Counted from the stretch's first letter, positions 8,013 through 17,326 are shown. The stretch: 64,000 nt of DNA from Kamptonema formosum PCC 6407 (GCF_000332155.1 NZ_KB235898.1:614692-678691), one strand, 5' to 3'. The notes: generated by a model not told the origin, from the sequence alone. Made by a program: numbers and translations.

Positions 8013-9293
8013 ATGACTGAAAAATTAATAATTAGAAACTTTGCTGGCATCAAGGATTTAGAGATTGAAGTCAAGCGAATAAATATACTTATTGGCCCTC
8101 AAGCCAGTGGTAAAAGTGTTTGCGCCAAACTTCTATTTTATTTTAAGAACTTCGTCTGGGAAGTTTTATCTGTTGTCGAGAATGAGCTGACAAAACGTAA
8201 TCTGGATTTAAACTATTCCAAGAAATTTGAGGAGTATTTTCCTCAAGATTGTTGGGGAAAACAAGATTTTTTTATAAGGTATGAAATTTCCAATGTTTTT
8301 ATAGAAATTAGAAGACAAGATACCAAAGGTAGGATTTCCCTCAGTTATTCAGAATTATTAAAAAAAGAACTGACAGACCTACGCAATTTAATGAAAAAAT
8401 TAAGAGAGGCAAGCTCTGAAAAAAATACTCAATATGTTAATCTTGATAAGTTATCTTTAAGCAGACTAATTTTAAGAGATAACTTGGTAGAATCTCTAAG
8501 CAGATCTATCTGTCGAGAGGCAGCCTTTAATCAGCTTTTTATTCCTGCTGGTCGCTCCTTTTTTGCTAATCTTCAGAGCAATATTTTTTCCTTTCTGTCA
8601 AACAATAATACTTTAGATCCATTTCTAAGATCATTTGGCTCAATATACGAAACTATAAAAAATTTAGGTATACAATATCGCATTAATGATAAATATACGA
8701 AAGATATCCAAGAGGAAATAAACAGGTTAATAGAGAAGTCTCTATGCGGTAAGCATATACATGAAAAAGGCAAAGATTTTCTGGAGGCTGCTGATGGAAG
8801 ACGCATTAGTGTTGCGAACTCATCTTCCGGTCAACAGGAAACATTGCCTCTGACAATTATACTAGCTGCACTACCTTTTCTAGCTTCCTCTGGTGGCGGG
8901 CAAACAGTGTATATTGAGGAGCCAGAAGCGCATTTATTTCCAAGCGCACAGCGTAATATTATCGAATTGATCGCTACTGTATTTAATTCTCGGAAAGAGC
9001 GACTTCAATTCTTCATAACTACCCATAGTCCCTATGTCTTGACAGCACTTAATAATCTACTTCAGGCTGGGCTTCTTTATCAAGAGTCCAGCGAAGATAT
9101 ACAACATCAACTAGAAGAGATTGTATCTAGATACAAATCATTAGATGTTTCCGATCTCTCAGCCTATGTTTTGACCGATGGAAAATGTAGTAGTATTGTG
9201 TGTCCTGATACTGGGTTAATAGATGCACGAGTGATTGATTCTGTTTCTGATGAACTAGCTATTGAATTTGATAAACTCCTAAACTTAGTTTGA
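8013..9293 (+). CDS. OLD/AAA15-like ABC-type ATPase of an unassigned two-gene defence-like module
   Basis: 426 residues. Walker A is GPQASGKS (28-35), an ABC-signature-like SSSGQQE lies near 269, Walker B is VYIEEPEAHLFP (about 300-311), and a switch-type ITTHSPYVL lies near 337. A long, charged, probably coiled insertion separates Walker A from the signature. This arrangement is that of SMC/RecF-like ATPases found in OLD-family nucleases, Gabija and Septu, but no TOPRIM domain is fused here. The next gene overlaps or nearly abuts it and encodes a candidate PD-(D/E)xK protein, so the two probably form a complex. Codon use is more AT-rich than in neighbouring housekeeping genes, consistent with transfer. 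DNA or RNA as target is unknown. Confidence 0.8.
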   Translation: MTEKLIIRNFAGIKDLEIEVKRINILIGPQASGKSVCAKLLFYFKNFVWEVLSVVENELTKRNLDLNYSKKFEEYFPQDCWGKQDFFIRYEISNVFIEIRRQDTKGRISLSYSELLKKELTDLRNLMKKLREASSEKNTQYVNLDKLSLSRLILRDNLVESLSRSICREAAFNQLFIPAGRSFFANLQSNIFSFLSNNNTLDPFLRSFGSIYETIKNLGIQYRINDKYTKDIQEEINRLIEKSLCGKHIHEKGKDFLEAADGRRISVANSSSGQQETLPLTIILAALPFLASSGGGQTVYIEEPEAHLFPSAQRNIIELIATVFNSRKERLQFFITTHSPYVLTALNNLLQAGLLYQESSEDIQHQLEEIVSRYKSLDVSDLSAYVLTDGKCSSIVCPDTGLIDARVIDSVSDELAIEFDKLLNLV

Positions 9294-9301
9294 ATCGTAA
9301 T

Positions 9302-9736
9302 ATGAAAAGTCTTCCCGAATGTGAGGAATATAGATCCGACAAAAAAATTGTCTTGCAGGAGAATAAAAGTAAAATAACCTTCCTCAACCTGAATCAAGAC
9401 CCAATATTAATAATTAAGGTTGATGGCTGCGTTATCAGCGACAATGAGACTTTACGTTGCGACTACGCACTTATTCCTTATGATACAGTAGAAATATATG
9501 TGGAGTTGAAGGGAAGCGATACTTCACAAGCTGTTAAACAATTAGAATCAACAATTAGATTACTCTCGAAAAATCCCCAAAAAATAAAGAAGCTATGTTT
9601 TGTTGTGTCTACACGAGTACCCCAACAAGCAACAACTATACAACAGCTACAAATTCAGTTTAAGAAAAAATTTAATGCTAGTTTCCGAATCAAGAATATT
9701 CAAGATGAGTATGATTTAAGTACCTGTATAACCTAA
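9302..9736 (+). CDS. Candidate PD-(D/E)xK nuclease-like partner of the upstream ATPase
   Basis: 144 residues from ATG 9302; an alternative TTG at 9290 would overlap the ATPase stop by four bases. The core reads CDYALIPYDTVEIYVELKG, a D-x(n)-ExK arrangement typical of restriction-endonuclease-like folds, followed by a helix with QAVKQLESTIRLL and a strand KKLCFVVSTRVP. I do not recognise a named family. The tight coupling to the ATPase and the nuclease-like core suggest effector function in phage defence, but this is inference from motif and context only. Confidence 0.65.
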   Translation: MKSLPECEEYRSDKKIVLQENKSKITFLNLNQDPILIIKVDGCVISDNETLRCDYALIPYDTVEIYVELKGSDTSQAVKQLESTIRLLSKNPQKIKKLCFVVSTRVPQQATTIQQLQIQFKKKFNASFRIKNIQDEYDLSTCIT

Positions 9737-9892
9737 ATTTCTGGAATTTTCAAACCGTCAGCATCAGTAGCAGGTTAGTTCGACGAGCAAGCATTTATAG
9801 AGTTTGCACTACTATAATCTCTGTCCATGAGTCCAGAATAATTTATCAGCATCGCCCACCCTACAACTCCCAAAAATCAAGCTCTCAACTGC

Positions 9893-9951
9893 TAAAATTA
9901 AAAATTAAAAATTAAATTTTAAAATCTTAATTTTTAACGTTTAATTTTTAA
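9893..9951. repeat. AT-rich heptamer-type inverted repeat
   Basis: AAAATTAAAAATTAAAAATT units face AATTTTTAACGTTTAATTTTTAATT, forming a long AT hairpin downstream of the nuclease-like gene that might end its transcript. The rest of 9737-10061 contains half-copies of the GCCCACCCTAC repeat (about 9850 and 9990) and CTAACAA-type heptamers up to the surE start; no gene is visible. Confidence 0.7.
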
Positions 9952-10061
9952 TTGGATGTAGCTATAAGTTACAGTATTGAGGCAGCGAGCGTCCACCCTA
10001 CGTTTAATTGCTAATTACGACTAACAATTAACCACTAACCACTAACAATTAACAATGTAAT

Positions 10062-10739
10062 ATGACTTTCATTTTAACCAATGACGATGGAATAGATGCA
10101 CCTGGCATTCAGGCATTGTTGAAAGCAGTAAATGACAAAGTATTTATAGTTGCTCCTCAAGGTCAATTATCTGGTTGCGGCCATCAAGTTACAACTCACA
10201 TTCCTATTCATGTCGATCGCCGCTCCGAATTTGAGTATGCTATTGGCGGTACGCCTGTTGATTGCGTTCGCGTTGCCTTAACTCACGTTTGTCCTCAAGC
10301 TAAATTTGTGCTGTCTGGCATTAATCCGGGGGGCAATTTGGGGGCGGATATCTATATCTCAGGGACGGTGGCCGCTGTCCGCGAGGCGGCGATGTTAGGT
10401 ATACCCGCGATCGCAATTTCTCACTGGATTAAAAAACCTCTAGCAATTGACTGGGATCTGGCAACTCGCTGGACATCTCGCGTTTTAGCAGAGTTACTCA
10501 ATCTTCCCCCAAAACCGGGTAGTTTCTGGAATGTAAATTTACCCCATTTGCAACCGGGTACACCAGATCCACCTATTGTTTTTTGCCCGCTTTCTACGCA
10601 ACCTTTGCCCGTAGAATATCGGATTGAAGGGGAATATTTTTATTATGTTGGGGAATACGGGAAACGCCCTCGCGCTCCCGGTACTGATGTGGATGTGTGT
10701 TTCTCTGGCAATATTGCCGTGACAGAAATTAACTTGTAA
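10062..10739 (+). CDS. surE: 5'/3'-nucleotidase SurE
   Basis: 225 residues, a normal if slightly short SurE. The N-terminal TNDDGIDAPGIQAL contains the metal-binding DD pair, followed by VAPQGQLSGCGHQVT with the phosphate-contact region, GGTPVDCVRVAL, and SGINPGGNLGADIYISGTVAAVREA with the conserved Asn. SurE dephosphorylates nucleoside monophosphates in the cytoplasm and is linked to stationary-phase survival. The stop codon directly abuts the end of the convergent CHAD-domain gene with no spacer. Confidence 0.95.
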   Translation: MTFILTNDDGIDAPGIQALLKAVNDKVFIVAPQGQLSGCGHQVTTHIPIHVDRRSEFEYAIGGTPVDCVRVALTHVCPQAKFVLSGINPGGNLGADIYISGTVAAVREAAMLGIPAIAISHWIKKPLAIDWDLATRWTSRVLAELLNLPPKPGSFWNVNLPHLQPGTPDPPIVFCPLSTQPLPVEYRIEGEYFYYVGEYGKRPRAPGTDVDVCFSGNIAVTEINL

Positions 10740-11726
10740 TCAGGATTCTATAGCCCCCACCGTTGGTCGAATCAATTCTGAGCGGAAATTTTGCCGAATT
10801 TCAGGAGTAAGATACCGCCGCTGCAAAAGTTGCCATTTCTGCCAAGATTCAAAGCGACTTTTTGCCATAATTTCTGCTAAGGTGGGAAGCTGTTTCTGGA
10901 TATCAAAGTCAAATATATCAGCTAGAAATTCTCCTAGAACTTCACTGTCTTGAATATCCCCTAAATATTCTTGAATGGCTTTGACATCTCCGAGATAAGC
11001 TTCGTAAGTCTCACCGTAAAATTCAGTAAATAAACTCATTAAATAGCGCACTCGTTTAGCTTGTTTGCGGAGATCGTGAAGAATTTCCCCTCCTTCTGTC
11101 AATTTCTGTTCTAGGATTTCCGAAGTCATATCTTCGTGGATTATAATCTCTCCTTCCTCCTCTGTCACACCTATTAACCAACCCGGATGCAGAAACATTT
11201 CGCTGACTTGAGGTAGTAGTAAATCTGGCAGGATATCCTCAATTGGTAACTGTGCGATTCCATGATAGCGCGGTTCTTCTAGCCAATCTCGCAGCGATTT
11301 TTTAAATAGTTGGTAATGTTTATTTTCCAAGATTGCCCGAACTTTTTTTAAAGCGCGGTGCCGATCTTTGAGCAAGTGCAGCAAAGATTTATCTAATATT
11401 TCTTGTTCTTTAGATGGCAAAATTGGATAATAGCGTTTCTGGAGGCTTTCGAGCATCACATCTAAATCTCGGAGTTCTCCTAAAACACGAGATATTTTAC
11501 CAATTCTTTTCTCGTTGGCTTCTTTTGGTAGATCTATAACAGGAGCAAAACCCGTCACCGCAGAGCGTAAACGTCTCATGCCGACGCGCATTTGGTGTAG
11601 TTCTTCGGGGTCTCGATCTGCGAGCACTTCGGCTTCGTGAGCTATGATTTTCTCGAAATATTTCTCAATTGCTTGGGAAGCTGCTGCTCCGAGAGTTTTT
11701 AGTTTTGACGATGCTTGTGCTTTCAT
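10740..11726 (-). CDS. CHAD domain-containing protein
   Basis: 328 residues forming a single CHAD helical domain: an early basic motif EELHQMRVGMRRLRSAVTGF, then RVLGELRDLDVM, and a repeated later unit (ILHDLRKQAKRVRYLMSLF and AIQEYLGDIQDSEVL). CHAD proteins bind polyphosphate with conserved His/Arg/Lys on two helical bundles and are often found near phosphate metabolism genes. No CYTH triphosphatase domain is fused. The long helical middle and acidic insertion (GVTEEEGEIIIHED) are as in other cyanobacterial members. Location is probably cytoplasmic. Confidence 0.9.
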   Translation of the reverse strand: MKAQASSKLKTLGAAASQAIEKYFEKIIAHEAEVLADRDPEELHQMRVGMRRLRSAVTGFAPVIDLPKEANEKRIGKISRVLGELRDLDVMLESLQKRYYPILPSKEQEILDKSLLHLLKDRHRALKKVRAILENKHYQLFKKSLRDWLEEPRYHGIAQLPIEDILPDLLLPQVSEMFLHPGWLIGVTEEEGEIIIHEDMTSEILEQKLTEGGEILHDLRKQAKRVRYLMSLFTEFYGETYEAYLGDVKAIQEYLGDIQDSEVLGEFLADIFDFDIQKQLPTLAEIMAKSRFESWQKWQLLQRRYLTPEIRQNFRSELIRPTVGAIES

Positions 11727-11964
11727 AGCGGGTAGGGTGACAATCCTCTGTCTTCAGAGCGAGCGTGAGTTTAAGTTGGAGAGATTAACGATAAGAAATT
11801 TTATTATACTACTTTTTTGAGGGTCTAGACACAACAATTATACTTAGCTAACACAAAAACAATATTGACAGAAGAATATTTTTTGGGTTTAACTCTTTAA
11901 ATAGCCATCTACCTATCAAAAGTGACAGCTAATGAGGTAAAGTAAGAGGCGAAAAAGTCTGGAC

Positions 11965-12705
11965 ATGACAGAGAGGTTGAGAGTGCCTACACTTGGCGTG
12001 AATATAGATCACGTTGCCACGATTCGGCAGGCCCGCCGGACGGTGGAACCTGACCCTGTAGCAGCGGCCGCTTTAGCAGAATTGGCCGGTGCTGATGGTA
12101 TTACTGTGCATCTGCGGGAAGACAGGCGGCACATTCAAGACCGGGATGTTCGTGTTTTACGACAGACGGTGATGACTCACCTGAATTTAGAAATGGCTCC
12201 CACTGATGAAATGGTGGCGATCGCTCTCGATATCAAACCGGACTACATTACTCTGGTACCGGAACGCCGACAAGAGGTGACAACGGAAGGAGGACTTGAT
12301 GTCGCGGGGAACCAGCAGCGGTTGAGTGAAGTTGTGGATAAGTTACAAGGTGCTGGCATTCCCGTCAGTATGTTCATCAATGCCGAACCTATCCAAATTG
12401 AGGCATCGGCGGCGATCGCAGCGCAGTTTATAGAATTGCACACGGGTATCTATGCTGAGGCTAGTGCTGAAGCCAACCGGAAAAGGGAGTTAGCTGTATT
12501 GGCCCAGGGATGTCAGTTAGCGATCGCCTCCGGTCTTCGAGTTAACGCCGGTCACGGTCTTACTTACTCAAATGTTCACCCAGTAGCCTCCCTTGAGGGT
12601 ATGGAAGAACTCAACATTGGCCATACCATTATCAGTCGGGCCGTACTAGTTGGTTTGGAGCGGGCCATCCGCGAAATGAAACAAGCTATGCGAGGCGAAT
12701 TTTGA
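11965..12705 (+). CDS. pdxJ: Pyridoxine 5'-phosphate synthase PdxJ
   Basis: 246 residues, normal length. PdxJ condenses 1-deoxy-D-xylulose 5-phosphate with 3-amino-2-oxopropyl phosphate to give pyridoxine 5'-phosphate. Characteristic segments are [71 protein letters not shown] and [12 protein letters not shown], containing the catalytic Glu and His of the TIM barrel. Start ATG 11965 precedes the conserved TLGVNIDH by ten residues. The ycf54 gene follows after a heptamer array. Confidence 0.97.
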   Translation: MTERLRVPTLGVNIDHVATIRQARRTVEPDPVAAAALAELAGADGITVHLREDRRHIQDRDVRVLRQTVMTHLNLEMAPTDEMVAIALDIKPDYITLVPERRQEVTTEGGLDVAGNQQRLSEVVDKLQGAGIPVSMFINAEPIQIEASAAIAAQFIELHTGIYAEASAEANRKRELAVLAQGCQLAIASGLRVNAGHGLTYSNVHPVASLEGMEELNIGHTIISRAVLVGLERAIREMKQAMRGEF

Positions 12706-12710
12706 TGATT

Positions 12711-12769
12711 GTTAACTGTTGACTGTTAACTGTTAACTGTTAACTGTTAACTGTTGACTATTGACTGTT
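12711..12769. repeat. Heptanucleotide array (TGTTAAC/TGTTGAC)
   Basis: About eight units of TGTTAAC with some TGTTGAC variants begin six bases after the pdxJ stop and end just before the ribosome binding site of ycf54. Confidence 0.95.
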
Positions 12770-12786
12770 TTTTATTACTAAGGAAA

Positions 12787-13116
12787 ATGCAAACCTACTA
12801 CTACGTTTTAGCTAGCCAAAAGTTTTTGCTTGAGGAAGAACCTTTTGAAGAAGTTCTTAAAGAGCGAACTCGTCATTATAAAGAACAGGAAAAAGAAATT
12901 GATTTTTGGTTGGTGAAGCAACCAGTTTTTCTAGAAGCACCGAAAATGGCAGAGATTAAGGCAAAATGTCCTCAGCCCTCTGTGGCGATCGTTTCTACCG
13001 ATCCTCAATTCATTACTTGGTTGAAACTGCGATTAGAATATGTAATCACTGGCGAATTTGAGGCTCCCTCAGAAACAATTCCCGATGCTATAGCATCAAT
13101 GGAGCCATCTATCTAG
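12787..13116 (+). CDS. ycf54: Ycf54, Mg-protoporphyrin IX monomethyl ester cyclase subunit
   Basis: 109 residues from ATG 12787, preceded by AAGGAAA as ribosome binding site; an upstream in-frame ATG at 12754 lies within repeat sequence and is rejected. The protein MQTYYYVLASQKFLLEEEPF ... EKEIDFWLVKQPVFLEAP ... CPQPSVAIVSTDPQFITWLK is a canonical Ycf54, which associates with the AcsF/CycI oxidative cyclase in chlorophyll synthesis and is needed for its assembly or activity. The final codon and stop (ATC TAG) run straight into a CTAGGGG heptamer array, so the TAG stop is part of the first repeat unit. Confidence 0.95.
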   Translation: MQTYYYVLASQKFLLEEEPFEEVLKERTRHYKEQEKEIDFWLVKQPVFLEAPKMAEIKAKCPQPSVAIVSTDPQFITWLKLRLEYVITGEFEAPSETIPDAIASMEPSI

Positions 13117-13415
13117 GGGCTAGGGGAAGAAGGGGCTAGGGGCTAGGGGCTAGGGACTAGGGGAAGAAGGGGTAGAGGGTTAGGGGTTAGGGCGTGTTTT
13201 CTTGCCTATAAATTTGATGTAGGGGCTCAGCATTCGGGCGATAAATTTCTGCTAAAAACCAGTATAGCAACTGCCACAACGGTTAAGAGACTCGCTCATG
13301 ACCCAAACCATTAACTCTCTTCCCCGTTTTCCCTTCTTTCCGTTCTTTCCGTTCTTTCCCTAGCCCCTAGCCCCTAGCCCCTAGCCCCTAACTGCTTTGG
13401 CAGTTGCTATAAATA
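13112..13415. repeat. Compound CTAGGGG / CCCCTAG heptamer repeat with GGCAGTTGCTATA module
   Basis: A CTAGGGG-type heptamer array (about 13112-13190) faces an inverted CCCTAGC array (about 13358-13390), allowing a long hairpin. The second array is followed by TAACTGCTTTGGCAGTTGCTATAAAT. The same compound (CCCTAGC array plus CGCCTTGGCGGTTGCTATA) recurs at 42822-42880. The stretch between is not coding. Confidence 0.9.
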
Positions 13416-13441
13416 GGTTGACTTTTCAATTCTTGGATGGG

Positions 13442-14119
13442 ATGACAATTTCTAAATTCCACTTCTCAACTTTGAAACTGAGGCGATCGCGAATTTTAAT
13501 TAATTCGGCTGCGATCGCCTTGGCAGGCTTGACAATTTTACCAAATAATGCTCAAGCGCAACCGACCTGTCCCCCCCCTCAGCCGGGAGAATATTTGTTG
13601 CTAATTGTTACCCAGACAGCGGAGCAACAGGATCAAGCCAAGCGATCGCTGCCACAGAACGCCAACAACATCACCATTTGCCGTTATATCAGCGATACCG
13701 TGACGCGAGTTGGTGGGTTTAGCAATCCCCAAGCCGTTAACGAATGGGCTCGGTACTTCCAAGAAAGAATAGGGCTACCAGCCTATGCCGTACAGCCAGG
13801 GGTTGTGCCCACCCCTCAAACACCACCACCCAACAATCCTGTATCTATTAACCCCGGCTTCAAACCTCAACCTCTTGGGGTTGGCTATGCGGTATTAGTC
13901 GATTACGTCAATCAGCCCGAATTAGCGGCGCAAGTGCAGCAAGCATTAGGCAGACAACTAGCCTTAGTATCTTACGACCAACGCTCTTACTTGCTAGCAA
14001 CATATACCACCGATGGGAATGCAGCCACATCTACGCTGCAAACACTAAGCGATCGCGGATTTTTAGCAATGTTAGTAGACAGCCGCCGCGTCACTCTCAT
14101 CAGCCCTACAATCAAATAA
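13442..14119 (+). CDS. Secreted conserved cyanobacterial protein (SPOR-like repeats)
   Basis: 225 residues from ATG 13442; the frame is open further upstream, but only through repeat sequence. The N-terminus carries basic residues and a hydrophobic stretch ending in ALAGLTILPNNAQAQ, a signal peptide with AQA-type cleavage. The mature part has two alpha/beta units (GEYLLLIVTQTAEQQDQAKR ... and GVGYAVLVDYVNQPELAAQVQQALG) separated by a proline-rich linker (TPQTPPPNNPVS). These resemble tandem SPOR-like domains, so cell-wall binding is possible but unproven. A terminator-like AT inverted repeat follows. Confidence 0.75.
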   Translation: MTISKFHFSTLKLRRSRILINSAAIALAGLTILPNNAQAQPTCPPPQPGEYLLLIVTQTAEQQDQAKRSLPQNANNITICRYISDTVTRVGGFSNPQAVNEWARYFQERIGLPAYAVQPGVVPTPQTPPPNNPVSINPGFKPQPLGVGYAVLVDYVNQPELAAQVQQALGRQLALVSYDQRSYLLATYTTDGNAATSTLQTLSDRGFLAMLVDSRRVTLISPTIK

Positions 14120-14120
14120 A

Positions 14121-14183
14121 TTAAAAGTTAAAAATTAAAAAATAGTCACCCAATTTTTAATTTTTAACTTTTAATTTTTAATT
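14121..14183. terminator. AT-rich inverted repeat between convergent genes
   Basis: AAAAGTTAAAAATTAAAAAAT pairs with ATTTTTAATTTTTAACTTTT across a short AGTCACCCA-type loop, lying between the convergent secreted protein and PAP2-like genes. Its T-rich flank on both strands fits a bidirectional terminator, although it is also built from the TTTTTAA heptamers seen elsewhere. Confidence 0.6.
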
Positions 14184-14641
14184 TAATAAGCCGGCCCAGC
14201 GAGTAAAGAAATTGTCACCCCCAACCCTAAGCCTACAATTACTTGAAAAGGAGTGTGACCGAGTAATTCCTTAAGGCGATCCTCATTAAAGTGTTGGTTT
14301 TCAGTAAAAAACTCATCAATAATCTGGTTGAGGATGCGAGCTTGCTTGCCAGCAGCTTGTCGGACACCAGCCGCATCGTACATGACGATAATCGCGAAAA
14401 TCAGCGCGATCGCAAACTCAGGAGAGTCCCAACCTACGGTCTGTCCCACCCCAGCAGCCAAAGCGCCAACAAAAGCCGAGTGAGCGCTAGGCATTCCCCC
14501 AGTCGTCACCAAGTAACGCAGATTAAACTTGCGATTTTTGACTAACTCAATAGGGACTTTTAAAAGCTGAGCCATCAGGCAAGCGAACAGAGCCACCACA
14601 AGCACTTGGTTATGTAGGACATTGCTGGAAATTTCCTGCAT
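14183..14641 (-). CDS. Divergent PAP2 family (DUF212) integral membrane protein
   Basis: 152 residues with several membrane helices (LVVALFACLMAQLLKVPI, FVGALAAGVGQTVG, FAIALIFAIIVMYDAAGVR, FQVIVGLGLGVTISLLAG). The TTGGMPSAHSA motif and MYDAAGVRQAAGKQA are diagnostic of the acid phosphatase/haloperoxidase-related DUF212 family. Its substrate is unknown. It lies 15 bases downstream of crtE in the same direction and is probably co-transcribed, so a role with prenyl diphosphates can be suggested but not shown. Confidence 0.9.
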   Translation of the reverse strand: MQEISSNVLHNQVLVVALFACLMAQLLKVPIELVKNRKFNLRYLVTTGGMPSAHSAFVGALAAGVGQTVGWDSPEFAIALIFAIIVMYDAAGVRQAAGKQARILNQIIDEFFTENQHFNEDRLKELLGHTPFQVIVGLGLGVTISLLAGPAY

Positions 14642-14656
14642 AGTAATTTGGTATCC

Positions 14657-15583
14657 CTAATGAGTGCGGTTGGTAATAAAATCTGCGATCGCTAACAGCG
14701 GTTCGGCTTTTTCCCCAAAAATGGTCAGCTCAGCCTTAGCCGCCTCCACCAACTGTTTAGCACGGCGTTTAGATTCCTCAATCCCCCACAAACTGGGATA
14801 AGTCACCTTCCCAGCCTGCACATCCTTACCAGCAGTTTTTCCCAGCTCCTCTTGAGTCGCCGTAATATCCAGAATGTCATCCACAATCTGGAAAGCTAAC
14901 CCAATATTTTGAGCATAACGAGATAAGCGCTGCAAATCAGTGGGCTCAGCACCAGCAAGTATAGCCCCACAAACCACACAAGCTTCTAGGAGTGCGCCAG
15001 TCTTATGAGTGTGAATAAAATTGAGAGTTTCCTCAGAAACATCTGAAACTCCCTCCGACTCCAAGTCAACCACCTGTCCTCCAACCAATTCCGCAGCTCC
15101 CACAGCGCGGCCCAAACGGGCTACAACCTGCAACACCTGTTGAGGAGGTACATTCTGAGTTTGAGCAGCAATGAACTCAAAAGCATAAGCTAAAAGACCA
15201 TCGCCAGCCAAAATAGCTATATCCTCGCCATAGACCTTATGGTTAGTCAATTTGCCGCGTCGATAATCATCATTATCCATCGCTGGCAAATCGTCGTGGA
15301 TTAGCGACATCGTGTGACTCATCTCAAAAGCACAAGCCGTCGGCATCGCCATTTCCACAGTCCCGCCAAGCAGTTCGCAGGTTGCCAAACACAGAATCGG
15401 GCGCAACCGTTTACCCCCCGCCAACAGCGAGTAGCGCATCGCCTCGTAAATCTTCTCAGGATAGGTGACGGGAACGGCACTATCGAGAGCCGCCTCGACC
15501 GCCGCAGCACGCTCAGCTAGGTAAACCGATAGGTCGAAAGAGGATTCCGGTTGGGGCGAATGCGTTTCACGTACCAATACCAT
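14657..15583 (-). CDS. crtE: Geranylgeranyl diphosphate synthase
   Basis: 308 residues, a trans-isoprenyl diphosphate synthase that extends allylic diphosphates with IPP to supply carotenoid, chlorophyll and quinone side chains. The first aspartate-rich motif is [18 protein letters not shown], the second is [11 protein letters not shown], and [19 protein letters not shown] precedes them. The residues five and four before the first motif (MSHTMS region) and the two-residue insertion are of the bacterial FPP/GGPP type, so product length is inferred from cyanobacterial orthologues. In operon order it precedes the DUF212 gene. Confidence 0.93.
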   Translation of the reverse strand: MVLVRETHSPQPESSFDLSVYLAERAAAVEAALDSAVPVTYPEKIYEAMRYSLLAGGKRLRPILCLATCELLGGTVEMAMPTACAFEMSHTMSLIHDDLPAMDNDDYRRGKLTNHKVYGEDIAILAGDGLLAYAFEFIAAQTQNVPPQQVLQVVARLGRAVGAAELVGGQVVDLESEGVSDVSEETLNFIHTHKTGALLEACVVCGAILAGAEPTDLQRLSRYAQNIGLAFQIVDDILDITATQEELGKTAGKDVQAGKVTYPSLWGIEESKRRAKQLVEAAKAELTIFGEKAEPLLAIADFITNRTH

Positions 15584-15797
15584 CCCTTGCTCTCTTGTAA
15601 TTGTTGTAATTTACGGTAAATTGAGCCGCAAACCAGCCGCTAGAATTGGCACTTAAGCCCTATGCGCTGGAAAGGCAGTACCCAATTTAACCATTTTACG
15701 GGTCTTGTGGTACAGAAGCACTAAAACTGTTGTTAACGCTTATATGGTTAATGGTCAATCGTCAGTAAGTAGAAGGAAGAAGGAAGAAGGAAGAAGG

Positions 15798-15886
15798 ATT
15801 TAGTTATCTAGGAGAGAAGGAAGAATGTTTATACAGTCAGCTTTTTAGCCATCCCGATCTTATGTTTAATTAGGTGGATTTACTTA
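15798..15886 (+). repeat. Dispersed 90-bp repeat (TTAGTTATCTAGGAGAGAAGG...), copy A
   Basis: After a short GAAGAAG tract (about 15773-15797), the sequence TTTAGTTATCTAGGAGAGAAG continues through TATACAGTC, TTTAGCCATCC and ATCTTATGTTTAATTAGGTGG to TTACTTA. Close copies lie at 62068-62156 and, reversed, at about 58067-58140; partial ones at 30270-30335 and 39298-39330. No gene is visible between crtE and folD (15584-15939). Confidence 0.85.
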
Positions 15887-15947
15887 ACTGTTAACCGTTA
15901 ACCGTTAACCGTTAACAGTTAACCGCTAACCGTTAACCGTTAACCGT
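15884..15947. repeat. Heptanucleotide array (GTTAACC/GTTAACT) overlapping the folD stop
   Basis: Eight or so GTTAACC/GTTAACA units, some with GCTAACC variants. Read on the minus strand the first unit gives GGT TAA C, so the folD stop codon TAA (15942-15940) lies inside the array. Confidence 0.95.
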
Positions 15948-16815
15948 GATTATTTTCCCAACTCCAAACTGTATTCTGCAACAACATTGCCACAGTCATC
16001 GGGCCAACACCTCCGGGTACAGGAGTAATAAATTCCGCCACTGCTTGCACAGAATTGAAGTCAACATCTCCCGTTAAACGGCTAGAACCATCCTCTTTAA
16101 CAACGCGGTTCATCCCTACATCTACTACTACAGCACCAGGTTTAACCATATTAGCGGTAACGATTTCCGGGCGACCGACAGCAGCAATTAAGATATCCGC
16201 TTCGCGGGTGATAGATTCTAAGTTTTGCGATCGCGAATGGGCCACAGTCACAGTACAATCAGCTTCCAACAGCATTAAAGCCATCGGTTTACCCACAAGA
16301 ATACTGCGGCCCAAAACTACAGCCCGTTTTCCCTTCAAATCAATGTCATATTCCTGTAACAGCCGCATCACCCCCGCTGGCGTACAACTTCGCAAACCCG
16401 CCTCCCCCCTTACCAAACGGCCCAGATTCATCGCGTGAAGCCCATCAGCATCTTTATCAGGAGCAATTTGATAAAGTAGGGAAATCGCGTCTAAGTGACC
16501 AGGTAAAGGCAACTGTACTAAAATCCCGTCCACTCTCTCATCTTGATTGAGAGTTTGAATCGCTTGTTCGAGTTCAGTCTGAGTTGTATCAGCCGGAAAG
16601 TGCTGCCCGAAGGAAGCAATGCCAACTTTGGCACAGGCTAGTTCTTTGTTGCGGACATAAGTTGCACTCGCTGGGTTTTCGCCAACCATCAACACTGCAA
16701 GCCCTGGAGGGCGACCTTTTTGGCTTTGTAGGGAATGGACGCGCGAGATTAGCTCTGATTGAATCTTTTGTGCTAGAGCTTTACCGTCTAAGATGTGGGT
16801 AGTTTTGGCATCCAT
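15940..16815 (-). CDS. folD: Bifunctional methylenetetrahydrofolate dehydrogenase / cyclohydrolase
   Basis: 291 residues, normal length. FolD interconverts 5,10-methylene-, methenyl- and 10-formyl-THF with NADP. Visible signatures are [19 protein letters not shown] (with the catalytic Tyr and Lys), [70 protein letters not shown] for the Rossmann NADP site, and [19 protein letters not shown] at the C-terminus. The last residues SWENNHG end where a heptamer array begins and supplies the stop. Confidence 0.97.
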   Translation of the reverse strand: MDAKTTHILDGKALAQKIQSELISRVHSLQSQKGRPPGLAVLMVGENPASATYVRNKELACAKVGIASFGQHFPADTTQTELEQAIQTLNQDERVDGILVQLPLPGHLDAISLLYQIAPDKDADGLHAMNLGRLVRGEAGLRSCTPAGVMRLLQEYDIDLKGKRAVVLGRSILVGKPMALMLLEADCTVTVAHSRSQNLESITREADILIAAVGRPEIVTANMVKPGAVVVDVGMNRVVKEDGSSRLTGDVDFNSVQAVAEFITPVPGGVGPMTVAMLLQNTVWSWENNHG

Positions 16816-16903
16816 GATCGTAAATTATGGGCTAGGGGCTGACGATTTTAGATTTTAGACCTTTGTCTCTTCTATAAAATGTCCTGCTACTGACTTTTAA
16901 GCA

Positions 16904-17326
16904 ATGATTACCGCAATCAAACCAGTGTGGGTTCAGGCATTCCGCATTGCCCCCCTATCGCTAATACTTTTCGGTGGGCTGTTCAGTTGCGGGAATTTGG
17001 CTAACTCTCGCCTAACTCTGGATTTCAATGCCAACAGCATTGCTGACATTCAACAAAAACCGGAACTAGAAGCCAAAGTTTACCTCAAAGGCAAAGTTGA
17101 AAGCCGCGCCCCTTTTTTGGGGACAGGTGCATATCAACTTCAGGATAATACAGGCAGAATTTGGGTTTTAACTAAGCAAGCTGTACCGCAAATTGGAGAA
17201 CAAATGGTAATTAGAGGGTTGGTACGCTATAAAGGCATTACGTTTAAGGAATTAGCAGGAAAAGATTTAGGTGAGGTTTATATTGAGGAAATCGAACAAT
17301 TAAAAACCACTCCGCCTAGTGGTTGA
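16904..17326 (+). CDS. Small lipoprotein with OB-fold-like domain
   Basis: 140 residues: a lipoprotein signal peptide (PLSLILFGGLFSCGN, lipidated Cys at about residue 29), a linker, then a beta-barrel-like domain ELEAKVYLKGKVESRAPFLGTGAYQLQDNTGRIWVLTK ... GEQMVIRGLVRYKGI that resembles the NirD/YgiW-type OB fold used for ligand binding. No catalytic motif is visible. The TGA stop is immediately followed by a 200-bp GAAGAAG repeat tract that separates it from the convergent shell-protein genes. Confidence 0.75.
   Translation: MITAIKPVWVQAFRIAPLSLILFGGLFSCGNLANSRLTLDFNANSIADIQQKPELEAKVYLKGKVESRAPFLGTGAYQLQDNTGRIWVLTKQAVPQIGEQMVIRGLVRYKGITFKELAGKDLGEVYIEEIEQLKTTPPSG

Noticed and set aside
13112-13415. 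CRISPR array
   Set aside because: Repeats are contiguous 7-base units without spacers; the same holds for all arrays in the window.
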